Source: an uncultured Eubacteriaceae bacterium (lineage in GTDB: Bacteria > Bacillota > Clostridia > Lachnospirales > CAG-274). From it: a DNA stretch of 5,641 nucleotides. A program made the position numbers and the translations under genes. The first letter of the stretch is position 1. The number at the start of each line of letters is the position of its first letter. Where the stretch lies: assembly GCA_946534775.1 (NCBI GenBank), contig CAMNCZ010000096.1, positions 1 through 5,641 of the forward strand. Reading direction: 5' to 3'. Positions 1 through 5,641 of the stretch are shown here, one piece after another. The notes under the pieces were generated by a model. The model was not told where the DNA came from. It made no database searches and saw only the letters and a program-made list of their open reading frames with translations.

Positions 1-1211
1 GGCCGGAGCCGATACAAATATTTAAAGGCGCGGGCTGGATAGACCCCTGTCCGTTTTGGGATGATGACGGAAGATGCTATATGGTTTCGGCTTACGCAAG
101 AAGCCGTATAGGTTTTAAAAGCATTTTAAGAATGACCGAATTAAGTCCCGATTGTACAAAGATAATCGATATGGGCAAAGATATATTTGACGGCAATGTC
201 AATGATCAGGTCACTATCGAAGGCCCCAAGCTTTATAAGCGTAACGGTTATTATTATATCTTTGCACCCGCAGGCGGGGTGAAAACAGGCTGGCAGGTCG
301 TTCTGCGCAGCAAAAACATCTGGGGACCTTACGAATACAGAAATGTTATGATACAGGGTGATACCGAAATAAACGGCCCGCACCAGGGTGCCTGGGTAGA
401 TACCGTAACGGGCGAAGACTGGTTTTTGCATTTTCAGGATGTGTATGCAGCGGGCAGGATCGTTCATCTTCAGCCTATGAAATGGGAAAATGACTGGCCC
501 GTGATAGGCGAGCCGCACGGAGAATACGGTACACCCGTGAGCGTTTATAAAAAGCCAAATGTCGGCGCAAAATATCCTATAAGCTATATCCCGACAAGTG
601 ATGAATTTGACTCGTACAAGCTGAAACTGCAATGGCAGTGGAACGCAAACCACGCCTTTGACTGGTATGAAATGACGGGAAACGGCATAAAACTTTTTGC
701 ACTAAACAAGGAAAAGGAAAGATGTATCTGCGATGTAGGAAATCTTCTTTTGCAAAAGTGGGCTTTCCCCGAATTTGTTGCCGATACCCAAATGGAACTG
801 GATAATTTAAAAGACGGCGATATGGCGGGTATGGTACATTTAGGTGTAGAATTTGCAGCTGTTTATGCCGAAAAGAACGGTGAAAAATTTGTTGTTAAAC
901 TTAAACGCGGCAAACAGGTTTTTATTAAAGAAGATGCGACAGCAACGGAAGAAACAACGTGTATTTGCGAATACAGCGATAAAAAAATATATTTCAGAAA
1001 TACAGTAAAACCTTGCGGCAAGGGAAATGAAAACGAACCTTTGTGGGAAACGAGCCTGCAATATTCGCCTGACGGCATAAATTTTGAAAATGTCTGTACA
1101 TTTATTGCCGAAGCCGGAAGATGGGTAGGAGTTAAACACGGCGTTTTCTGCGTTCACGAAGGCGACGGAAACGGCGGTTATGCGGTTGTAAAAGATTTTA
1201 TTTATAAATAA
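1..1211 (+). CDS. Glycoside hydrolase family 43 beta-xylosidase/arabinofuranosidase, 3' part
   Basis: The reading frame is open from the left edge (first full codon at 3) to TAA at 1209-1211, giving 402 residues without the true start; the ATG at 81 is internal, since conserved sequence precedes it. Seen: WIDPCPFWDDDG at 36-71, whose Asp at 42-44 matches the GH43 pKa-modulating Asp; IEGPK, whose Glu at 219-221 matches the general acid; then YYYIFAPAGG, GWQ, NGPHQGAW, HFQD and GR-HLQP blocks typical of GH43 beta-xylosidases resembling subfamily 12. A C-terminal beta-sandwich follows from about 600. Known: the family removes xylose or arabinose from xylan and pectin side chains. Full-length relatives are usually about 500-540 aa, so roughly 100-130 residues, including the catalytic-base Asp and any signal peptide, are off-window, and cellular location cannot be judged. 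First visible gene of the operon, 20 nt before the pectate lyase. Family assignment is firm; substrate is not. Confidence 0.93.
   Translation, partial: PEPIQIFKGAGWIDPCPFWDDDGRCYMVSAYARSRIGFKSILRMTELSPDCTKIIDMGKDIFDGNVNDQVTIEGPKLYKRNGYYYIFAPAGGVKTGWQVVLRSKNIWGPYEYRNVMIQGDTEINGPHQGAWVDTVTGEDWFLHFQDVYAAGRIVHLQPMKWENDWPVIGEPHGEYGTPVSVYKKPNVGAKYPISYIPTSDEFDSYKLKLQWQWNANHAFDWYEMTGNGIKLFALNKEKERCICDVGNLLLQKWAFPEFVADTQMELDNLKDGDMAGMVHLGVEFAAVYAEKNGEKFVVKLKRGKQVFIKEDATATEETTCICEYSDKKIYFRNTVKPCGKGNENEPLWETSLQYSPDGINFENVCTFIAEAGRWVGVKHGVFCVHEGDGNGGYAVVKDFIYK
600..1208 (+). other. GH43 C-terminal beta-sandwich domain
   Basis: Protein region starting near DEFDS and LQWQWN, followed by alternating short strands and ending in a GYAVVKDFIYK tail. 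This is the pattern of the concanavalin A-like C-terminal domain that accompanies many GH43 beta-xylosidases, where it packs against the five-bladed propeller and can contribute to the active-site rim. Assignment rests on the position and the LQWQWN motif; the boundary is approximate. Confidence 0.8.
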
Positions 1212-1217
1212 ATGAAA

Positions 1218-1224
1218 AGGGGTG
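1218..1224 (+). promoter_or_regulatory. Ribosome binding site of the pectate lyase gene
   Basis: AGGGGTG lies 7 nt before the ATG at 1232 and is a good, slightly imperfect match to the Shine-Dalgarno consensus AGGAGGTG. It supports the start at 1232, as does the signal peptide that begins exactly there. Confidence 0.8.
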
Positions 1225-1231
1225 CAAAACT

Positions 1232-1303
1232 ATGAAAAAACGTATTATTTCAACAATACTTGCGGCAATGCTGATTATGGGCAGCATAAATGCCGTTAAT
1301 GCA
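1232..1303 (+). other. Signal peptide (Sec type, signal peptidase I)
   Basis: Residues 1-24 of the pectate lyase: a basic MKKR start, a hydrophobic core ([13 protein letters not shown]) and a short polar region ending V-N-A before Gln25, which fits an AxA-type cleavage site. There is no lipobox cysteine, so the enzyme is not a lipoprotein. Confidence 0.88.
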
Positions 1304-3622
1304 CAGACAAGGATCCCTGCGTTTCCGGGTGCGGAAGGCGGCGGTATGTTCGCCTCGGGCGGCCGCGGCGGCGAGGTTTATGTGGTAACGACACTGGAGG
1401 ACTACGATCCCGAAAAGGATATGCCGATAGAAGGCTCTTTCCGTGACGCAGTCAGTAAAGACAACAGAATAGTGGTGTTTAATGTTTCGGGTGTTATAGA
1501 TTTAAAAGGGCCTATGCGCATACACGGTAAAAATATAACCATTGCGGGACAGAGTGCACCGGGCAACGGCATCACGCTTTACGGCGACGAAACAAATATC
1601 AGCATTGCGGAAAATATAATTTTAAGATATATGCGTTTTCGTCCCGGCGCAAAAAATGTGCATAAAGGCGACTCTATGGATGCTCTCTGGGGCAGAGGTA
1701 TGAAAAATATGATAGTCGATCACGTTTCGACATCGTGGTCAACCGATGAAACTATGTCACTGTACCGTGCCGAAAATATGACGGTGCAATGGTCGATAAT
1801 TTCGGAAAGCCTTGCTATGTCGGGCCATACAAAGGGCCGTCACGGCTACGGCGCTATCTGGGGCGGTGTAAATACGACCTATCATCATAACCTTATTGCA
1901 AACCATACCTCGCGCAACCCGCGTATAGGGGGCGGAACACCCGAGGCAGACGATAACGACCATATCGCAAATTTCGACATAAGGAACAACGTTATATACA
2001 ACTGGGGCTTCAATACCTGCTACGGCGGCGGACGTGCAAATACAAACTTTGTATATAATTACGAAAAGCCCGGGCCCGGTACCCGTGACGAAGTGCGTGA
2101 CAGGGTTATAGACTGCGGCGAAAAGAACAAGCCGGGACAATTTTATGTTTTCGGCAACGTGCTTGAGGGCAACGAGGAAGTCAGCGCCGATAACAGCAAG
2201 GGTATTTACATAAGCGAAGAAGCAAAGGAATTTACAAAAATAGCAGATAAACCGTTTGAAATGGATGCGATAAGTCACGTCAAGACGGATACACCTCAGG
2301 ATGCATATAAGAAAGTGCTTGCAAGAGCGGGCGCGGTATATCCGAAACGTGATGCGCTTGATGCAAGAATTATTGCGCAGGTCAAAAATGATACGGGCAG
2401 TTTTGCAAACCTTGACGAGCAGGTAGGCGGCCTGCCTTTTACCGAGGAAATACATCGTCCCGCCGATTTCGACAAAGACCTTGACGGTATCGAGGATGCT
2501 TGGGAACTGACTCACGGTTTGGACCCGACAAATCCGAAGGACAGTGCGCAGCTTTGTCAGGATAAGAGCGGTTATGCAAATATCGAGGTATATTTAAATT
2601 CACTTGTCGATCCCGAATATGCGCCTGCAAGTCCGTCGATCAAGCTTGCAGAGCCTCTCAATAATTCAATATATACTTTAGGCGATACGGTAAAGGTAAG
2701 CGCCGAAGTAAGCGAAGAAGTTGAGAAAGTTGAATTTTATAACGGCAGCAGTGTATTTGCGGTTGCAGATAAAGCGCCGTTTGAAGCGGAATTGAAAGAC
2801 CTTTCCGACGGCACATATTATATCAGCGCAAAGGCTTATGACAAAAACGGCTTACAGACACAATCCGATGCAAGTGCAGTACACATCAACACCTATAATT
2901 TGACAGACTGGAACTCGAGTAATATCGGAAAACCCGGTGTAAGCGGAAATGCATCGCAGACAGGCGGCGTATTTACAGTAAAAGGCAGCGGCAAAATAGG
3001 CGATAAGGCCGACAGTTGCTATTATATGTACAAAACGCTTATAGGCGACGGTGAGATAAGTGCTAAGATAAACTCCGTTACGGCAGTAGATAATCACGCT
3101 TTTTCGGGGCTTATGATACGAGACGGTTTAAGGGCCGATTCAAAAGCCGTTGCGGTAGGTCTTTCACATACCAAGCCTTACGAATGGAAAGAAACTGACC
3201 CCGAAACGGGCAAATCAGCCACATATTACCGTAATGCTTTCGGCATTTATATGGTTGGCCGATATGAAACGGGCGGTGTATTCGATGCAATAGCCGAGAA
3301 CCTTGACAGCCTTGACAAGGCCAAAGCCGCGGGGGTCGCACTTAAAAATGATATTCCGTTTAAAGATAAGGGAGAATTTTTAGGCTATTATGTAAAGCTG
3401 AAACGCGAGGGCGATACATTTATTTCCTACACATCAAAAGATGGTGAAAACTGGGAAGAACTTGCAAAACGTTCAGTCAAAATGGGCGAAAAAGTCTATA
3501 TTGGCATAGCAGTTGACGGTAACAAAGTTCATAACAAACTCGACAATCTCAATACCGCAAAATTCTCAGAGGTCAATTATACGGGGGCACAGAGTGTTGC
3601 GGAAAAAAATAAAGCCAAATAA
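1232..3622 (+). CDS. Secreted multidomain pectate lyase, polysaccharide lyase family 1
   Basis: A 796-residue protein predicted to cleave polygalacturonan (pectate) outside the cell by calcium-dependent beta-elimination. Order seen: signal peptide 1-24; parallel beta-helix lyase about 28-310, opening with AFPGAEGGG and [16 protein letters not shown], then [13 protein letters not shown], a polar [12 protein letters not shown] block (163-173) with candidate calcium ligands, and TTYHHNL...SRNPRIGGG, where R228 and R231 correspond to the conserved Arg pair with the catalytic base; an EF-hand-like calcium loop at 414-425; an Ig-like domain about 467-553; and a C-terminal beta-sandwich about 557-785. 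These features resemble the PL1 subfamily 2 group of Bacteroidetes and Firmicutes. No sortase motif, SLH repeat, dockerin or lipobox is visible, so the enzyme is probably released or held only by its tail. It sits between GH43 and xylA, with 20 and 26 nt spacers. Pectate rather than methylated pectin as substrate is inferred. Confidence 0.93.
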   Translation: MKKRIISTILAAMLIMGSINAVNAQTRIPAFPGAEGGGMFASGGRGGEVYVVTTLEDYDPEKDMPIEGSFRDAVSKDNRIVVFNVSGVIDLKGPMRIHGKNITIAGQSAPGNGITLYGDETNISIAENIILRYMRFRPGAKNVHKGDSMDALWGRGMKNMIVDHVSTSWSTDETMSLYRAENMTVQWSIISESLAMSGHTKGRHGYGAIWGGVNTTYHHNLIANHTSRNPRIGGGTPEADDNDHIANFDIRNNVIYNWGFNTCYGGGRANTNFVYNYEKPGPGTRDEVRDRVIDCGEKNKPGQFYVFGNVLEGNEEVSADNSKGIYISEEAKEFTKIADKPFEMDAISHVKTDTPQDAYKKVLARAGAVYPKRDALDARIIAQVKNDTGSFANLDEQVGGLPFTEEIHRPADFDKDLDGIEDAWELTHGLDPTNPKDSAQLCQDKSGYANIEVYLNSLVDPEYAPASPSIKLAEPLNNSIYTLGDTVKVSAEVSEEVEKVEFYNGSSVFAVADKAPFEAELKDLSDGTYYISAKAYDKNGLQTQSDASAVHINTYNLTDWNSSNIGKPGVSGNASQTGGVFTVKGSGKIGDKADSCYYMYKTLIGDGEISAKINSVTAVDNHAFSGLMIRDGLRADSKAVAVGLSHTKPYEWKETDPETGKSATYYRNAFGIYMVGRYETGGVFDAIAENLDSLDKAKAAGVALKNDIPFKDKGEFLGYYVKLKREGDTFISYTSKDGENWEELAKRSVKMGEKVYIGIAVDGNKVHNKLDNLNTAKFSEVNYTGAQSVAEKNKAK
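2471..2506 (+). other. EF-hand-like calcium-binding loop in the pectate lyase
   Basis: Residues 414-425 read [12 protein letters not shown], with acidic residues at loop positions 1, 3, 5, 9 and 12 and Gly at position 6, the canonical EF-hand calcium loop pattern. It is followed by [10 protein letters not shown] and by a [12 protein letters not shown] segment, a pairing often seen immediately after bacterial family 1 pectate lyase domains. Probably structural, joining the lyase to the tail modules; a true two-helix EF-hand is not shown. Confidence 0.75.
2630..2890 (+). other. Bacterial Ig-like domain in the pectate lyase
   Basis: Residues about 467-553 begin [18 protein letters not shown] and continue through [24 protein letters not shown] and [16 protein letters not shown]. 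This strand pattern is typical of the small Ig-like modules found in secreted glycan-degrading enzymes. Likely a spacer or a weak carbohydrate-contact module. Confidence 0.75.
2900..3586 (+). other. C-terminal beta-sandwich module of the pectate lyase
   Basis: Residues about 557-785 begin [18 protein letters not shown] and contain [61 protein letters not shown] and [11 protein letters not shown]. The order resembles the concanavalin A-like (DUF1349/laminin-G-like) modules on secreted carbohydrate-active enzymes. Aromatic-rich loops (residues 649-667 include YEW and TYYRN) are possible glycan-contact sites. Carbohydrate binding is inferred from fold resemblance and position; the exact family is not recognised. 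Confidence 0.6.
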
Positions 3623-3633
3623 ATTTAAATGAA

Positions 3634-3640
3634 AGAGAGG
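3634..3640 (+). promoter_or_regulatory. Ribosome binding site of xylA
   Basis: AGAGAGG ends 8 nt before the ATG at 3649. It is the only purine-rich Shine-Dalgarno-like stretch in the 26-nt spacer and fixes the xylA start, which also matches the conserved N-terminus of class II xylose isomerases. Confidence 0.78.
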
Positions 3641-3648
3641 TATATACC

Positions 3649-4965
3649 ATGAAAGAGTATTTTCCTATGATAGATAAAGTTAAATATGAAGGCAGTAACT
3701 CAAAAAATCCGTTTGCTTTTAAGTACTACGATGCCGAAAAAATCATTGACGGCAAGCCGATGAAGGAGCATCTTAAATTTGCTATGAGCTGGTGGCATAC
3801 GCTTTGCGCAGGCGGTGCGGACCCCTTCGGTACAACAACAATGGATCGTACTTACGGCGGTCTTACCGACCCAATGGATATTGCAAGGGCTAAAGTTGAT
3901 GCGGGTTTTGAATTTATGAGCAAACTCGGCATTGAGTATTTTTGTTTCCACGATGCGGATATTGCGCCCGAGGGAGAAACTTTTGCCGAAACCAAGAAGA
4001 ACTTTTGGGAAATGGTCGATTACATCAAAACCAAAATGGACAGCACGGGCATAAAGCTTTTGTGGGGTACGGCAAACTGCTTTAATTCACCGCGTTATAT
4101 GCACGGTGCAGGCACTTCCTGCAATGCACACAGTTTCGCGTATGCGGCTGCACAGATAAAAAATGCTATTGAGGCTACCGTTAAACTTGGCGGCAAGGGT
4201 TATGTTTTCTGGGGCGGCCGCGAGGGATATGAAACGCTTTTAAATACGGATATGGCGCTTGAACTTGATAATATGGCCAGACTTATGCATCTTGCTGTTG
4301 ATTATGGCAGAAGCATCGGTTTTGACGGCGATTTTTATATCGAGCCAAAGCCAAAGGAACCCACAAAACATCAGTATGATTTTGACAGCGCCACTGTTTT
4401 GGGCTTTTTAAGAAAATACGGCCTTGATAAGGATTTTAAACTTAACATTGAGGCAAACCACGCAACTCTTGCGGGACATACTTTTGAACACGAGCTGACA
4501 GTCGCACGCATCAACGGAGCATTCGGCAGTATTGATGCAAACAGCGGGGACCCGAATCTCGGTTGGGATACCGACCAGTTCCCGACAGATGTTTATTCGG
4601 CAACACTTTGTATGCTTGAAGTTATCCGCGCGGGCGGATTTACAAACGGCGGACTTAATTTTGATGCAAAGGTGCGCAGAGGTTCATTTACATTTGAAGA
4701 CATCGTTTATGCGTATATCAGCGGTATGGACACCTTTGCGCTGGGACTTATAAAAGCTTATGAAGTGATTGAGGACGGCAGGATAGACGAGTTTGTCAAA
4801 CAGCGTTATGCAAGCTATGGCGAGGGTATAGGCAAGGATATAGTTGACGGCAGGGCAACGCTTGAAAGCCTTGAAAAATATATCCTTGAAAATGACAAAG
4901 TAGTTATGCAAAGCGGCAGACAGGAATATCTTGAAACGGTGTTGAACAATATACTTTTCGGGTGA
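3649..4965 (+). CDS. xylA: Xylose isomerase (class II)
   Basis: Cytoplasmic enzyme that interconverts D-xylose and D-xylulose, using two divalent metal ions (Mg, Mn or Co in the family), normally as a tetramer of TIM barrels. The 438-residue length and long N-terminus ([12 protein letters not shown] at 4-15) mark the class II type. All expected active-site residues are present: H101 and D104 in FCFHDAD; W49 and W139; E232 and K234 in [18 protein letters not shown]268 and H271 in [18 protein letters not shown]296 in IDAN; D307 and D309 in [11 protein letters not shown]; and D339 in NFDAK. Their numbering agrees with the known Thermotoga class II enzyme, so no insertion or deletion separates these sites. 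The gene lies 26 nt after the pectate lyase and 4 nt before xylB, so co-transcription is very likely. There is no sign of truncation or a missing residue; function is essentially certain. Confidence 0.98.
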   Translation: MKEYFPMIDKVKYEGSNSKNPFAFKYYDAEKIIDGKPMKEHLKFAMSWWHTLCAGGADPFGTTTMDRTYGGLTDPMDIARAKVDAGFEFMSKLGIEYFCFHDADIAPEGETFAETKKNFWEMVDYIKTKMDSTGIKLLWGTANCFNSPRYMHGAGTSCNAHSFAYAAAQIKNAIEATVKLGGKGYVFWGGREGYETLLNTDMALELDNMARLMHLAVDYGRSIGFDGDFYIEPKPKEPTKHQYDFDSATVLGFLRKYGLDKDFKLNIEANHATLAGHTFEHELTVARINGAFGSIDANSGDPNLGWDTDQFPTDVYSATLCMLEVIRAGGFTNGGLNFDAKVRRGSFTFEDIVYAYISGMDTFALGLIKAYEVIEDGRIDEFVKQRYASYGEGIGKDIVDGRATLESLEKYILENDKVVMQSGRQEYLETVLNNILFG

Positions 4966-4966
4966 T
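4961..4966 (+). promoter_or_regulatory. Ribosome binding site of xylB overlapping the xylA stop codon
   Basis: GGTGAT is identical to the 3' half of the extended Shine-Dalgarno sequence (AAGGAGGTGATC), and the xylA stop TGA (4963-4965) lies inside it. Aligned on that consensus, the core GG ends 7 nt before the xylB ATG at 4970, a normal spacing. A ribosome terminating xylA would therefore sit on the xylB start, suggesting translational coupling (inference). Confidence 0.6.
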
Positions 4967-4969
4967 TAT

Positions 4970-5641
4970 ATGAAATATTTAATTGGTGCGGATATCGGAA
5001 CTTCGGGCACAAAAACGGTTTTATTTGATGAAAATTTATGTGAGATAGCTTCGGCAAGCCGTGAATATCCGCTTTATCAGCCGCATAACGGTTGGGCGGA
5101 GCAAAACCCCGAAGACTGGTATACTGCGGTTGTCGATACTATAAAAGAGGTTATTGAAAAATCGGGCGCAGACAATGCCGATATCAAGGGAATAGGCCTT
5201 TCGGGGCAGATGCACGGGCTTGTTATGCTGGATAAGGACAATAAGGTTCTGCGTCCCGCAATAATCTGGTGCGATCAGCGCACGGAAAAAGAGTGCGCCC
5301 AAATAACCGAACTTGTCGGCGCGGACAGACTTGTCGAAATAACGGCTAATCCCGCACTAACGGGCTTTACGGCATCTAAAATTATGTGGGTGAAAAACAA
5401 TGAGCCGAATATTTACGAAAAGTGCCGTCATATTCTGCTGCCAAAAGATTATGTACGTTTTATGCTGACGGGTGAATATGCGACAGAAGTCTCCGATGCA
5501 AGCGGTATGCAGCTTTTGGATGTGCCAAACCGTTGTTGGTCGGATGAGATATTAAATAAACTTTGTATCGACAAAAGTCTGCTTGGCAAGGTTTATGAAT
5601 CCTGGGAGATAACGGGGTATATAACCGAAAGTGTTGCAAAA
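4970..5641 (+). CDS. xylB: Xylulokinase, 5' part cut by the window edge
   Basis: Cytoplasmic FGGY-family sugar kinase that phosphorylates D-xylulose with ATP to D-xylulose 5-phosphate. The open frame runs 224 codons from the ATG to the right edge; family members are about 490-500 aa, so under half is visible. Seen: the N-terminal phosphate-binding block GADIGTSGTK (D8), then AEQNPEDW, GLSGQMHGL (M81-H82, the xylulose-contact pair), RPAIIWCDQR, ANPALTGFTASKIMWV, LLPKDYVRFMLTGE and SDASGMQLLD, each close to E. coli XylB. By comparison with that protein, the sequence stops about 15 residues before the catalytic Asp (D233 in E. coli), so its presence cannot be checked. It follows xylA after 4 nt, completing the xylose-to-xylulose-5-phosphate route. 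The neighbour and motifs favour xylulokinase over other FGGY kinases such as ribulokinase or glycerol kinase. Confidence 0.96.
   Translation, partial: MKYLIGADIGTSGTKTVLFDENLCEIASASREYPLYQPHNGWAEQNPEDWYTAVVDTIKEVIEKSGADNADIKGIGLSGQMHGLVMLDKDNKVLRPAIIWCDQRTEKECAQITELVGADRLVEITANPALTGFTASKIMWVKNNEPNIYEKCRHILLPKDYVRFMLTGEYATEVSDASGMQLLDVPNRCWSDEILNKLCIDKSLLGKVYESWEITGYITESVAK

Noticed and set aside
81..83. ATG as a possible start of the GH43 gene
   Set aside because: The frame is open upstream to the window edge and encodes the conserved WIDPCPFWDDDG block before this Met, so the ATG is internal and the gene is cut by the window rather than truncated.
141..653. Open frame of 170 codons on the minus strand inside the GH43 gene
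   Set aside because: It is antisense to the conserved GH43 blocks (IEGPK to LQWQWN) and shows no domain or supporting context; a shadow of codon bias.
1024..1037. TGAAAACG followed by AACCTT, a partial match to a catabolite response element (CcpA site)
   Set aside because: The right half does not fit the consensus palindrome and it lies inside the GH43 coding region; a chance match is the simpler explanation.
1757..2515. Long open frame (252 codons) on the minus strand inside the pectate lyase gene
   Set aside because: It lies fully antisense to a strongly conserved gene, its translation is rich in Cys, Ile, Val and Tyr as expected of a complementary-strand artefact, and it shows no recognisable motif.
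3300..3320. Short repeat CCTTGACA ... CCTTGACA with a nearby CAAGG, suggesting a possible operator or hairpin
   Set aside because: It encodes the repeated Leu-Asp of a LDSLDKA segment within the pectate lyase; the repeat is short and inside a coding region, so no regulatory role is supported.
4532..4753. Plus-strand 73-codon open frame inside xylA
   Set aside because: It overlaps the active-site part of xylA in another frame, with no recognisable protein features.

Overview
The window is a compact, one-direction run of four genes from the plus strand of a bacterium. Moderately low GC (roughly mid-40s by eye), A-rich spacers with purine-rich ribosome binding sites, a short 'MKKR' signal peptide and the gene content point to an anaerobic Clostridia-type Firmicute, probably from gut or rumen or another plant-degrading community. 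That assignment is inference, because the window holds no taxonomic marker.

Layout: (1) from the left edge to 1211, the C-terminal ~402 residues of a family 43 glycoside hydrolase (beta-xylosidase / alpha-L-arabinofuranosidase type) with its C-terminal beta-sandwich domain; (2) 1232-3622, a complete secreted family 1 pectate lyase of 796 aa with a calcium-loop, Ig-like and beta-sandwich tail; (3) 3649-4965, a complete class II xylose isomerase (xylA); (4) from 4970 to the right edge, the N-terminal 224 residues of a xylulokinase (xylB). Gaps between genes are 20, 26 and 4 nt, and none shows a terminator or an obvious promoter, so the four genes look like part of one polycistronic operon whose promoter and regulator lie to the left. 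No gap is longer than 26 nt, and no RNA genes, mobile elements or CRISPR repeats were seen.

How the genes fit together: the GH43 enzyme would release xylose (or arabinose) from plant hemicellulose or pectin side chains, XylA converts xylose to xylulose, and XylB phosphorylates it to xylulose 5-phosphate for the pentose phosphate pathway. The pectate lyase is the odd member, because it cuts polygalacturonan and yields no xylose. Its position inside a xylose operon suggests joint use of pectin and xylose-bearing polymers.

I see no clearly new type of biological system. The points most worth a second look are the pectate lyase's placement, its uncharacterised C-terminal module, and an unexpectedly similar arrangement of the first two gene junctions (stop, immediate ATG, 7-codon mini-ORF ending across the next start).
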